Positions 8,811-17,441 of a stretch of 64,000 nucleotides of DNA are shown in pieces (within the stretch, counting starts at the first letter, position 1; every line of letters begins with the position of its first letter). This DNA comes from Collinsella sp. AM34-10. GTDB taxonomy: Bacteria > Actinomycetota > Coriobacteriia > Coriobacteriales > Coriobacteriaceae. Under the pieces are notes generated by a model. The model saw only the letters and a program-made list of their open reading frames with translations, was not told where the DNA came from and did no database searches. A program made the position numbers and the translations under genes. Where the stretch lies: the NCBI RefSeq assembly GCF_003469185.1, contig NZ_QSIL01000002.1, forward strand, positions 186,692 through 250,691, read 5' to 3'.

Positions 8811-11579
8811 TCACAGCAGCTCGCCGTGGCGGGCAATGTAGCGGCGCTTTGCCAGCTGAGTGAGCGCGATGTAGGCGGTGACGATGCCGATGAGCAGCGC
8901 GAAGAAGCTCGCCGGCAGCGGCAAGAGGCCGAGCGCATCGGCGATGGGGCTTGCCGGCAGCCAGGTGACGAGCGCCAGGCCCAGTACGGTGAGAACGCAC
9001 AGCGCGGGCGCGGCGTGGTCGCGCGGGCTCGGCAGGCGCGGGGAGCGCAGCATGTGGATCACGAGCGTCTGCGACCACATGGACTCGACAAACCAGCCGC
9101 TCTGGAAGAGCGCCACAAAGGCCGCCATGCCTGCGGCGTTGCCCGTCCCGGCGAGCTCGGACCAGCTTGCGCCTACGGTGGCAGGGCACACCACAAAGAA
9201 GAGCGCGGCGAAGGTTACGATGTCAAACAGCGAGCTCACGGGACCCAACTCGAGCATAAAGCCCTTAATGGACGCGGCGTCCCAGGCGCGCGGACGGGCG
9301 GTCCAGGCGTCATCGACGGTGTCCCACGGCAGCGCGATACACACGATCTCGTAGACCAGCGACAGCAACACCAGCTGCAGGGCGCTCATGGGCAAAAACG
9401 GCAGGAACAGGCTCGCGACGGTCACGGACAGTACGTTGCCAAAGTTGGAGCTCACCGTGGTCTTGAGGTACTTGAGCAGGTTGCCGTAGGTGCGGCGGCC
9501 TTCGATGATGCCGCGCTCGAGCACGCCCAGGTCCTTCTGAAGCAAGATGATATCGGCGGATTCCTTGGCGATGTCGACGGCCGAATCGACCGAGATACCG
9601 CAGTCGCTCGCGCGCATGGCGGCGGCGTCGTTGATGCCGTCGCCCATAAAGCCCACGGTGTGACCGAGCAGCTCGCGCATGACGCGCACCAGACGCGCCT
9701 TCTGCAGCGGCGAGAGCTTGGCGAAGAGGTGGGTGTGCTCGGCGCGCTCGGCAAGCTCGGCGTCATCGAGCGCATCGATCTCGGAGCCCAGCAAGACATT
9801 GCTCGCGTCGATACCGATCTGCTCGCAGACGGTGGCGGCGACGCGATCGTTGTCGCCGGTCAGGACCTTGACCGCCACGCCCTTGGCCTCGAGGGTGGCG
9901 ACGGCGCCCGCGGCACTCGCCTTGGGCGGATCGAGGAAGGCCAAAAAGCCCATCAGCACCATGTCGCACTCGTCGGCGATGCCAAACTCGCCCACGCAGC
10001 GCGGATTGGTCTTCTGCGCCACGGCAATCACGCGCAGGCCCTCGGCGTTAAGTCCGGCGACCTGCTTTCGAATCTGGGCGAGCCTCTCGTCGGTGAGCGG
10101 CTGAGCGATGCCATCGACCTCGACAAAGGAGCAGATCTCGAGCATTTCCTCGGCAGCGCCCTTGGTAACCATCTGGGTTTTGCCTTGGGCGTCGGCGACA
10201 ACTACGCTCAGGCGACGGCGCGAGAAATCGAAGGGAACCTCGTCGACCTTGGTATAGCGGTCGCGCAGACTCTGGCCCAGCATGGAATCGGGCGCGACGG
10301 TCGAGGGCGTCAGGTCGGCACGGTCGATAACGGCCAGGTCGATAAGGTTTTTGAGGCCGGTCTGGAAGAAGCTGTTCAAAAACGCATGGCGCAGCACGCG
10401 CGCGTCCTCGTTGCCGTCGGTGTTGAGGTAGCGCTCGAGCACGATGCGGTCTTCGGTGAGGGTGCCGGTCTTGTCGCAGCACAGGACGTCCATCGCGCCG
10501 AGGTTTTGAATCGCCGGCAACTCCTTGACGACAACCTGGCGACGGGCGAGGTCCTTGGCGCCCTGCGACAGGCTCGTGGTCACGATGACGGGAAGCATCT
10601 GCGGCGTGATGCCCACGGCCACGCTCGTGGCGAACAGCAGCGCGTCGATGACGTTGCCCTTGGTGGCGGCGTTGATGGCAAAGACGGCCGGCGCCATAAC
10701 GAGCATGAGGCGCACGAGCAGCATGGAGACGCTCGAGACACCGCGGTCAAACGCGCTCTTCTCGCTGCGCCCGTTGAGTATCTTGGCGATGCCGCCCAGG
10801 TAAGTGTCCGAGCCGGTGGCTACGACAAGTGCCATAGCGGTGCCGTTTTGCACGGAGGTGCCGGTAAAGACGATGTTCTTGCAGACAGAGAGCGGCAGCG
10901 CGGAGCTGTCGGCACCCTCGGCGACGGTGATGGCAGCGGTCTTTTCGACGGCCTCGCTCTCGCCGGTGAGTGCAGACTCGATCACAAACAGGTCGCGCGT
11001 GGCGATGATGCGGGCATCGGCCGGCACCATATCGCCGGCAGAGAGACGGATCACATCGCCGGGGACGAGCTCGTCGAAGGGAATCTCGAGGCGCTCGCCG
11101 TCGCGCAGGGCGGTACAGGTGTTGGAAACCAGGTCCTTAAGGGCCTCGGCGGCATTGCCGCTGCGGGCTTCCTGGATAAACTTCATGCCGCCAGATACCA
11201 GCAGCATGATGCCGATAACGATGACCGTGGAGGGGTCGCGCTGGGGCTCGGGTACGGCGAGCACATCGATGTAGAGCGAGACCAGCGCGAGCGCGGCGAG
11301 GATGCCGGCGAAGGGGTCGATGAACGCGTCGGCGATGCGGCGGGCGAGTGTCTTGGTCGGCGCCTCGATGGTGTTGGGGCCGACGGCGTCTAGGCGCTCG
11401 GCGGCGTGCTCGGTACCGAGTCCGCCAGCCCTGGCGTCAAGCAGCACGAGGGCGTCCTCGGCGCTATGGGTGGCGGCGAATATGGTGTTCTTGGCAAGGC
11501 CGGTGTGAGCGGCGGGGCGCGCCGTGCGGCGGCGCTTGGAGATGGCTTCGAGTACCGTGGCGGTTTTGAGCATCAGCAT
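8811..11579 (-). CDS. mgtA: Magnesium-translocating P-type ATPase
   Basis: 922 residues, start supported by AAGGAGGACCCT. Landmarks of a P3B-type ATPase are in order: an N-terminal cation-ATPase domain, TGES in the actuator domain (about residue 220), the membrane motif TPQMLPV, the phosphorylation site DKTGTLT (about 383), TGDN and GDGIND in the P-domain, and C-terminal membrane helices. The MPQ-type membrane motif and overall order fit MgtA/MgtB rather than Ca or heavy-metal pumps. It should import Mg2+ across the cytoplasmic membrane. It stands alone, and no Mg-sensing leader is recognisable upstream. Leftward transcription meets a hairpin region at 8667-8751. Confidence 0.92.
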   Translation of the reverse strand: MLMLKTATVLEAISKRRRTARPAAHTGLAKNTIFAATHSAEDALVLLDARAGGLGTEHAAERLDAVGPNTIEAPTKTLARRIADAFIDPFAGILAALALVSLYIDVLAVPEPQRDPSTVIVIGIMLLVSGGMKFIQEARSGNAAEALKDLVSNTCTALRDGERLEIPFDELVPGDVIRLSAGDMVPADARIIATRDLFVIESALTGESEAVEKTAAITVAEGADSSALPLSVCKNIVFTGTSVQNGTAMALVVATGSDTYLGGIAKILNGRSEKSAFDRGVSSVSMLLVRLMLVMAPAVFAINAATKGNVIDALLFATSVAVGITPQMLPVIVTTSLSQGAKDLARRQVVVKELPAIQNLGAMDVLCCDKTGTLTEDRIVLERYLNTDGNEDARVLRHAFLNSFFQTGLKNLIDLAVIDRADLTPSTVAPDSMLGQSLRDRYTKVDEVPFDFSRRRLSVVVADAQGKTQMVTKGAAEEMLEICSFVEVDGIAQPLTDERLAQIRKQVAGLNAEGLRVIAVAQKTNPRCVGEFGIADECDMVLMGFLAFLDPPKASAAGAVATLEAKGVAVKVLTGDNDRVAATVCEQIGIDASNVLLGSEIDALDDAELAERAEHTHLFAKLSPLQKARLVRVMRELLGHTVGFMGDGINDAAAMRASDCGISVDSAVDIAKESADIILLQKDLGVLERGIIEGRRTYGNLLKYLKTTVSSNFGNVLSVTVASLFLPFLPMSALQLVLLSLVYEIVCIALPWDTVDDAWTARPRAWDAASIKGFMLELGPVSSLFDIVTFAALFFVVCPATVGASWSELAGTGNAAGMAAFVALFQSGWFVESMWSQTLVIHMLRSPRLPSPRDHAAPALCVLTVLGLALVTWLPASPIADALGLLPLPASFFALLIGIVTAYIALTQLAKRRYIARHGELL

Positions 11580-11660
11580 AGGGTCCTCCTTGTTGAAGGG
11601 AGTTAGCGTACGTGTCGTATTTGCTTCAAAAAACCTAGATGTCGCTCACGTCATGCTTTC

Positions 11661-11698
11661 AAACCACCACAAAGGGACAGGCACCTTTGTGGTGGTTT
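11661..11698. repeat. Palindromic repeat, CACAAAGG-GACAGGCACC family
   Basis: AAACCACCACAAAGG pairs with CCTTTGTGGTGGTTT around GACAGGCA. Copies of this family also occur at 47385-47425, 47590-47623, 48455-48490 and 49260-49297. It lies upstream of mgtA. The remaining 11700-12014 shows no credible gene; a GGGGGTT/AACCCC hairpin at about 11868-11890 precedes pyrE and could attenuate it. Confidence 0.85.
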
Positions 11699-12014
11699 TG
11701 ACGATCGGTTAGTGGCGCTTATGCGTGCGCGGAATCCTCGCGGCGTGCCGAGGGCGACATGCAGGTTTTTCGACTATGGCTGCCTTCCATGGCACACCCC
11801 CTTAAGGCCGGGCGCGGCGCGCTTTGGGTATCTCGTACCCGTTTTAATCCGCCCGTATTTTTGATGAGGGGGTTTGCCGTGTCAACCCCTTTGTTTGGAA
11901 AACCATTGCCCCTGACAAAGCCTTTACAGAATGCTGAGGCCCCAAAGCGCGCCCGCAACGCGCCTTGCCTGCGCTAAACTGGAAGACACGTACGCGATTA
12001 CGAGAGGAGCCCGC

Positions 12015-12695
12015 ATGGAGGCTTACAAGCAAGAGTTCATCAAGTTTATGGTCGAGTCCGATGTTCTTAAGTTCGGCAGCTTTACGCTCAAGAGCGGCCG
12101 TCAGTCCCCGTTCTTTATGAACGCCGGCGCTTACGTGACGGGCTATCAGCTCAAGAAGCTGGGCGAGTATTACGCCCAGGCCATTCACGATAACTTTGGC
12201 GACGACTTCGACGTGCTGTTTGGACCGGCCTACAAGGGCATTCCGCTGGCCGTCGTGACCGCCATTGCCTACCACGAGCTGTACGGCAAGGAGGTCAAGT
12301 ACTGCTGTGACCGCAAGGAGGCCAAGGACCACGGTGCCGACAAGGGCAACCTTTTGGGCTATGAGCCCCAGGACGGCGACCGCGTGATTATGGTCGAGGA
12401 TGTCACCACCTCCGGCAAGTCCATCGACGAGACCTACCCCAAGGTCAAGGCTGCTGCCGATGTCGAGATCAAGGGCCTTATCGTTTCCCTCAACCGCATG
12501 GAGGTCGGCAAGGGTGGCGTGACCACCGCGCAGAAGGAGATCGAGGCCAAGTACGGTTTCCCCGTCGCGAGCATCGTCTCCATGGCCGAGGTCGTCGAGA
12601 CCCTCTACAACCACGAGATCGACGGCAAGGTCGTCATCGATGACGAGCTCAAGGCCGCTATCGACGCCTACTACGAGCAGTACGGCGTCCGTTAG
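12015..12695 (+). CDS. pyrE: Orotate phosphoribosyltransferase
   Basis: 226 residues. It converts orotate and PRPP to orotidine monophosphate in pyrimidine synthesis. The type I PRTase PRPP-binding motif is clear (VIMVEDVTTSGKS, about 125-137), preceded by a catalytic-loop-like region (CCDRKEAKDHG) and the substrate region GPAYKGIPLAV. The N-terminus (VLKFGSFTLKSGRQSPFF) is typical of OPRTases. The ribosome site GAGAGGAG precedes the ATG. No other pyr gene adjoins it. The stop TAG runs directly into a structured repeat. Confidence 0.95.
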   Translation: MEAYKQEFIKFMVESDVLKFGSFTLKSGRQSPFFMNAGAYVTGYQLKKLGEYYAQAIHDNFGDDFDVLFGPAYKGIPLAVVTAIAYHELYGKEVKYCCDRKEAKDHGADKGNLLGYEPQDGDRVIMVEDVTTSGKSIDETYPKVKAAADVEIKGLIVSLNRMEVGKGGVTTAQKEIEAKYGFPVASIVSMAEVVETLYNHEIDGKVVIDDELKAAIDAYYEQYGVR

Positions 12696-12959
12696 TTACG
12701 CGGTTTTACCAAACCGCGTAACAGCTCGACGCTGCAAACCCGCCAGAGCGGCAATCTGCCTTTCAACTTCGGCGGCATGACCAGAAGGTCAATGCCGCCT
12801 CGTTTCAAGGCACCTTGCTCGCTCTGGCGGGTTTTCGCTGTCGCTACCAAAACATCGGCACTCCCGTTGCTGGCGATGCGGCACTTGGGGACGTTCCTTT
12901 TTTGCCGGCACTTTGGGACACTCCTGATGTAGTCATTGGGGACGTTCTTAAATGACTAC
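12695..12959. repeat. Composite structured repeat, copy 1
   Basis: Part I (12695-12722) is a perfect hairpin, GTTACGCGGTTT with AAACCGCGTAAC, loop TACC, beginning on the last base of the pyrE stop. A linker with CTCGACGCTGC follows. Part II (12737-12833) is a long hairpin closed by AACCCGCC/GGCGGGTT, with inner stem GGCGGCATGACC...GGTC. Then come a spacer (CAAAACATCGGC) and GTAGTCATT-GGGGACGT palindrome (12929-12959). Related copies are at 21569, 44478 and, reversed, 59261. Confidence 0.85.
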
Positions 12960-13095
12960 TTAGGATGAGCGTCCAAAATCCGCGCTCGTTCGATTGGCGC
13001 ATGTCTACGCAGCGTAGGTTGTCGAGCCTGGCCTTCAAATGGATACTGACTGTCGAACCGGTTCACTCCATTTCTTCAATTTGATTGGACAGCCC

Positions 13096-13716
13096 ATGAA
13101 CCAGACACGGCAAACCAATGCCTCCCATACTTTTTTGGCAGCGCATGCCATTAAGCAGCTGCGCGAAGAGCGCGGCCTCACCCAGCGCGCCCTGGCGGAA
13201 AGCCTTGGTGTGACCGATAAAGCCGTCAGCAAGTGGGAATCCGGCCGCGGCCTTCCCGACATTTCCCTCGTTGAGCCTTTGGCCCAGAGACTCGGCATAA
13301 GCGTGGCTGAGCTTTTGGCTGGTGACATTCGGGCCAACGCCAACCGTGCAGGCAATATGCTCAAAGGCGTCTTTTACGTTTGCCCTATCTGCGGAAACGT
13401 TGTGCACGCGCTCGGAGAAGGCAGCTTTAGCTGCTGTGGCTCCACGATGTTTCCCCAGGAGGCCGAAGAGCCGGACGCGGACCACGCCTTTTCCATCGAG
13501 CGCATCGAGGACGATTGGTACGTCACGCTCGATCATCCCATGACCAAGGATCACTACATTAGCTTTGTGGCATATGCGACTATGGACGGCGTCTGCTTTA
13601 AGAAGCTCTATCCAGAGCAATCGGTGCAGCCGCGCTTCCATATTACCGGGCGCGGCAGGATATATCTTTACTGCAACCAACACGGGCTCTTTACGTCGCT
13701 GACGCCTCGCAAATAA
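13096..13716 (+). CDS. HTH (XRE) regulator fused to a desulfoferrodoxin-like domain
   Basis: 206 residues from the ATG at 13096; an in-frame ATG at 13039 lies in repeat-like DNA. Residues about 18-72 are an XRE helix-turn-helix (LREERGLTQRALAESLGV, AVSKWESGRGLPD). Residues about 95-120 hold CPICG...FSCCG, the rubredoxin-like Fe centre of desulfoferrodoxin. The C-terminal part has DHAF, DHPMTKDHY and YCNQHGL, which correspond to the His and Cys ligands of the superoxide-reductase iron site. This suggests a transcription factor that senses superoxide, oxygen or iron, though a purely structural role is possible. It is monocistronic, with repeats on both sides. Confidence 0.8.
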   Translation: MNQTRQTNASHTFLAAHAIKQLREERGLTQRALAESLGVTDKAVSKWESGRGLPDISLVEPLAQRLGISVAELLAGDIRANANRAGNMLKGVFYVCPICGNVVHALGEGSFSCCGSTMFPQEAEEPDADHAFSIERIEDDWYVTLDHPMTKDHYISFVAYATMDGVCFKKLYPEQSVQPRFHITGRGRIYLYCNQHGLFTSLTPRK

Positions 13717-13760
13717 CGGCTGTCTATCCGCCCTCCTCATGCGTTTCCCAGGGGACCCAA

Positions 13761-13858
13761 AATGAGCGTGGATAATCTCCCGGTTTTGGCCTGTGCGCGG
13801 GCTCAAAGTGGGAGATTATCCACGCTCGTTAGGTTAGTGTCCGAAAATCCACGCTCGT
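13761..13858. repeat. Palindrome with 18-nt arms, GAGCGTGGATAATCTCCC family
   Basis: GAGCGTGGATAATCTCCC (13764-13781) pairs perfectly with GGGAGATTATCCACGCTC (13810-13827). A third partial arm, AATCCACGCTCGT, follows to about 13858, next to the end of the RpiR gene. A degenerate relative (GAGCGTCCAAAATCCGCGCTC) lies near 12965. It may terminate both convergent genes, but there is no clear T-run. Confidence 0.75.
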
Positions 13859-13860
13859 CG

Positions 13861-14715
13861 CTACTTGAGTCCGGGCAGGCGGGTGTAGGGAAACGACCGC
13901 TCTAAGAACTCGGAGCAGCGGGCGTAATCTTTGGCAAAGTAGCTGCTGTAGAGCGAATCGAGCACGTATTGCACGGCGATGTGGCTGGCGAACTGTGTGA
14001 TGCGATGCGTCATGCTCTCGTGATCACTCACCGTGAGATAGGCGGCAAAGCCGGGGTGAATGCGGGCGCAGTGCGGTGTGCCGATGACGATGGCCGGGAC
14101 ATGTCGACTGCTGAGGATTGGCAAGATCTCCCTGAGGTTGGGGGCAAGGCCGCTGTAGGAGATAACGATTGCCACATGGTCGGGGCCCGAGGCGAGCGCC
14201 GTACGCACCTGCGCCTCGACACTGTCGTGGCACGTCGCGCTTTTGCCGGCGGAAAGCAGGCGATCGCGGAACATTCCCGCTGGATACAGATTATGCGAGC
14301 CCGTGTAGATGTCCACGGTGCCGGCGCGCACGATAAGCTTGGCGGCCTGGTCGAGCTGTGTGGGGTCGAGCAGCTCCTGCGTTTCGGCCAAAGTGGTCTG
14401 ATAGAGCCCCTCCATACGCTCCATCACCTGCGCAGGAGTGGAGGTGGCATCGAAGGGAAAGTTGATGTCCACGTCGCGCCGGTTACCCGTCTCGGCTGCC
14501 TGACGGATGAGCTCGACCTTGAGGTCTTTGAATCCCTCGAGGCCGAGCTTTTTGCAAAAACGGTGCACGCTCGCAACGGAAACGTTGGTGCGCGCGGCAA
14601 ATTCCTTAATAGAGAGCCCGCGGACGTCTTCGCCCATGGCAAGGGCCGAGATGCCGAGCTGTTGCTCGGTAGGGGTAAGGCCCTGCGCCTCGGAAATCTT
14701 GCGTTTGATATCCAT
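13861..14715 (-). CDS. RpiR/MurR-family transcriptional regulator
   Basis: 284 residues from the ATG at 14715 behind GGGAG. The N-terminal HTH_6 domain (LSIKEFAARTNVSVASVHRFCKKLGLEGF, about 36-64) is classic RpiR. The C-terminal SIS domain (about 120-250) has the sugar-phosphate-binding VDIYTGSHN and VIVISYSG patterns. Such proteins bind a phosphorylated sugar and control nearby catabolic genes. It probably controls the adjacent glycosidase gene, which it follows on the same strand after a palindromic repeat, and perhaps the GH1/PTS genes to the right. Confidence 0.9.
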   Translation of the reverse strand: MDIKRKISEAQGLTPTEQQLGISALAMGEDVRGLSIKEFAARTNVSVASVHRFCKKLGLEGFKDLKVELIRQAAETGNRRDVDINFPFDATSTPAQVMERMEGLYQTTLAETQELLDPTQLDQAAKLIVRAGTVDIYTGSHNLYPAGMFRDRLLSAGKSATCHDSVEAQVRTALASGPDHVAIVISYSGLAPNLREILPILSSRHVPAIVIGTPHCARIHPGFAAYLTVSDHESMTHRITQFASHIAVQYVLDSLYSSYFAKDYARCSEFLERSFPYTRLPGLK

Positions 14716-14734
14716 GCGAACTCCCACACTCAAC

Positions 14735-14773
14735 AAACCTGCCAAAAAAGGACAGGTTTATTTTGGCAGGTTT
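14735..14773. repeat. Palindromic repeat, GGGACAGGTTTATTTTGGC family
   Basis: AAACCTGCCAAAA pairs with TTTTGGCAGGTTT around AAGGACAGGTTTA. The right part overlaps the last codons and stop of the large glycosidase gene (stop at 14758-14760). Other copies are at 18451-18499, 33070-33106 and 33116-33152. Confidence 0.85.
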
Positions 14774-17325
14774 TGCCCGCAAAGGGTAACGGGACCGAGG
14801 ATGCCGCTCGGGGCGACGGGTTCGGTGAGGGCGAAGATGTCGGGAATCGCATGATCGAGCGTGTTGATGACGTCGACGGTGAGTTCGTGCGTGCCGGCGG
14901 CAAGCGGGTCGATGGCAAAGCGATAGGGCGGACAGATGCGTGTGCCGAGTGGGTGTCCATCGAGCGTAAGTGTCGCGACTTCGTAGACATCTCCCAGGTC
15001 GATTGTGGCATCGGCAAGGTCGTTCGCCAGCTCGAACAACGTGCGATAGCGGAACGTCCCGCAGGCATTGGGGAATCGCTCGGCCGTGAGATCGCACAAG
15101 TGCTCGAGTTCCCGCGGGGCGCCAAAGGTTCCGCCGCCGGCAGGGGAGAGGGCGACGTTCCAAGGGCCGTTGATGTCGAGGGCGAGCGCATCGCTCGAGC
15201 CCATGTCCGCGCCGCCCCCGGACTCAAGCTCGCCGTCCGTCTCCAAGGCAACGAAGCAGCTCTCGAAGGGTGCGAGCTCAAGCGTTCCGTCAAACGCAAC
15301 GGGATCGGTGCCATTCAACAGGTCGAGGCGCGTGCCGCAAAGTCGCTCGCCTTGCGCGAGTTTAACTGTGCAGCCGATGCACTCGCGCGGGTGCTCGTTG
15401 ACCAGCATGACGTAGGTCTCGCCGGCATGCTCGTAGCGAAGCGCGCGCAGCCAGGGCTGGGGCGTGTCGGTGACAACCGTCTGCAGCCCAACGCTCGCCA
15501 GCACGCCCGCCATATCGGCAAGCGGAGTCGCTGCAAGTTCACCCAGTTCAACCACGCCATCGGCGTCGTAAAGCGCGCTCGGCACCTCGTCGACGGCGAG
15601 GGCCATAACTCCCGCATCCATCATGCGCCTTACGGCCCGCGCCGTCGCCGAACCAATAAATGAAGCTCCTGGCATAACAAACGCCTGGTAACGACAATCG
15701 TTTACGGTAAGCATTCCATCAGCAATTGAAACCTCGTAACGGTCCTCATCCTCAAAAGCCTCGGCGGGCACAAAATCAAAGTCGATCTGCGCGCGCGTGA
15801 GCTCGGCAGCCACGCGCTCGATAGGCATGGCGCTGCCGGCCCACTCGGCATCGGCGTGGTACAGGATGGCGACGGGACGCGTGGCGCTGCCTCCCGAAAG
15901 CAGCGTTGCCGTACGGTTCATATAGCTCATGAGCTGGCCAAAGTGCGGCCATTGCGGATTGTTGCCGTGTGCGTAAAAGTGCGGCGGGCAGTCCCAATCG
16001 GGGAAGGGCGCCATGCTAAATGCGTGCGGCGTAAACCAGTTAATACCGCGGACGAGCATGTGGTCGGCGATCCATTTCATCTCGCGAAGGCCCTCGTGCC
16101 AGCCGAAGGCGCCAAAGACCTCGGCCATACAGCGCCCCTGCTTTTTTGGGTCGAGACGCGCGGCCGAAGAGCCCAGCTTGGCAAGCGCGTAGGTAAAGAA
16201 CTCCATGTTCCACGCGCCGTGGAAGTAGCTGTAGCGCCCGTGGTCGATGCCGGGGGCAAGCTGGTTGATGACAACGTCGATGCCCGCCATATCTTGTCCG
16301 GCGACCGCGCGGAAGTAGTGCCCGGCGCCCTGGCCCAGGCGCGTGTGGCAGCTTTTGTCCTCAATCACATGTCCGATGTGCATGACGCCGCGCTCGCGGC
16401 ACCAGTCGCCAATCTGCTCGTCAAAGCATGCGCGGTAGAGTTGCGTGGCAATGTCCATGTAGGCGTGACGGGCTCGGGCACCATCTGCCTCGCGTGTCCA
16501 AAGGCCGTGTAGCTTGGTGAGCCAGTCCTCGCCAAGTGCATTGCACAGGCGGCTGGCAAGCTCGTCCGACCAGGGCAGTGACATATCGCCGCGTCCAATA
16601 AAGCTGCTGGTAGAAGCATCGTCGAGAGCCGTGCCCTTCTCGTTCATAAAGCCCGGCTCATCGGTAAAGAACCCCAGTATGGTGCAGCCGAACTCGTCGC
16701 CCAGGTGCTCAAACGTGGGCTCGTAGACGGCATCGATGAGCACACGGCACGAATCGGCGTCGACCATGTTGATGTACTCATCGCGAAAGCCGGTCTTTTG
16801 GCTGGTGACGAAGAGCTCGACGGTGGTGATGCCGGCGGGCGCGTCAAAACGCAGGCGAGCGGGGGTGCCGTCGGCCTGCTCAACGGAGAGCTCAAGGTCG
16901 AGCGGTGCGCCGGCGGCGTCGAAAGTCGCCGCGCCCACAAAGCGCTCCGTGTGATCCATAAGATTGCCGAGCTTGATGACCGTGGACGGCTGGGGACCGA
17001 CGACCGTAACCGTGCGATGTTTGAGCACGGTCTTCTTAAGCGCGGGGTCGACGTTCTCGCCCGCAAGCGCGCCGTTGGCGTAGCCCGTGGGGAAATGGGC
17101 GTCGTCGAGCAGCCAGATCTTCAACCCTAAGCGCTTGCACTCGCCGATGATAAAACGCAGGTCAGCCCACCAGCCGTTGCGACAAAACTCGGGATGCGTG
17201 CGCGATTCGAGGCAGACCTCGCGGATGTTCGCACCGGCGATCTGCTCCAGGTATTCGGTAATCGTCTCGTGCGCCTCGCCCTTGAGCCACAAGAACGGAA
17301 GCACATGGTTGTCGTGTGCCGCCAT
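14758..17325 (-). CDS. Large glycoside hydrolase, GH106-like with C-terminal sugar-binding domain
   Basis: 855 residues from the ATG at 17325 (GAGGAG upstream); an in-frame GTG lies 6 nt earlier. The N-terminal barrel region has PFLWLKG, ANIREVCLESRTH, GLKIWLLDDAHFPTG and FFTDEPGF, a layout like GH106 alpha-L-rhamnosidase-related proteins; Asp/Glu in these motifs are candidate catalytic residues. The last 150 or so residues form a jelly-roll (GTFRYRTLFELAND, IDLGDVYEVATLTLDG, SGILGPVTL) like the sugar-binding domain of GH2/GH106 enzymes. No signal peptide is seen, so it is cytoplasmic. The final residues and stop come from a palindromic repeat. It is divergent from the AraC gene. The substrate is not certain. 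Confidence 0.7.
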   Translation of the reverse strand: MAAHDNHVLPFLWLKGEAHETITEYLEQIAGANIREVCLESRTHPEFCRNGWWADLRFIIGECKRLGLKIWLLDDAHFPTGYANGALAGENVDPALKKTVLKHRTVTVVGPQPSTVIKLGNLMDHTERFVGAATFDAAGAPLDLELSVEQADGTPARLRFDAPAGITTVELFVTSQKTGFRDEYINMVDADSCRVLIDAVYEPTFEHLGDEFGCTILGFFTDEPGFMNEKGTALDDASTSSFIGRGDMSLPWSDELASRLCNALGEDWLTKLHGLWTREADGARARHAYMDIATQLYRACFDEQIGDWCRERGVMHIGHVIEDKSCHTRLGQGAGHYFRAVAGQDMAGIDVVINQLAPGIDHGRYSYFHGAWNMEFFTYALAKLGSSAARLDPKKQGRCMAEVFGAFGWHEGLREMKWIADHMLVRGINWFTPHAFSMAPFPDWDCPPHFYAHGNNPQWPHFGQLMSYMNRTATLLSGGSATRPVAILYHADAEWAGSAMPIERVAAELTRAQIDFDFVPAEAFEDEDRYEVSIADGMLTVNDCRYQAFVMPGASFIGSATARAVRRMMDAGVMALAVDEVPSALYDADGVVELGELAATPLADMAGVLASVGLQTVVTDTPQPWLRALRYEHAGETYVMLVNEHPRECIGCTVKLAQGERLCGTRLDLLNGTDPVAFDGTLELAPFESCFVALETDGELESGGGADMGSSDALALDINGPWNVALSPAGGGTFGAPRELEHLCDLTAERFPNACGTFRYRTLFELANDLADATIDLGDVYEVATLTLDGHPLGTRICPPYRFAIDPLAAGTHELTVDVINTLDHAIPDIFALTEPVAPSGILGPVTLCGQNLPK

Positions 17326-17441
17326 ATCCACTCCTCTAAAACCAACCTTTTAAATCGATTGAAGTCAGAGTACGCCGAGCGCGCCGTCCTGCTAATATCA
17401 AAACCACAGCAGAATATGACCGAATCAACGATTGTAATGCC

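Noticed and set aside
11580-11660. Possible Mg2+ riboswitch before mgtA
   Set aside because: The leader is short and no M-box features could be recognised by eye.
11719-11958. 79-residue minus-strand frame between mgtA and pyrE
   Set aside because: No ribosome site, no recognisable domain, and it overlaps a hairpin near the pyrE promoter.
12844-13038. Small minus-strand frame with HLRTSPMTT, also seen at 44537-44770
   Set aside because: The shared peptide is just the translation of the GGGGACGT repeat present at both places.
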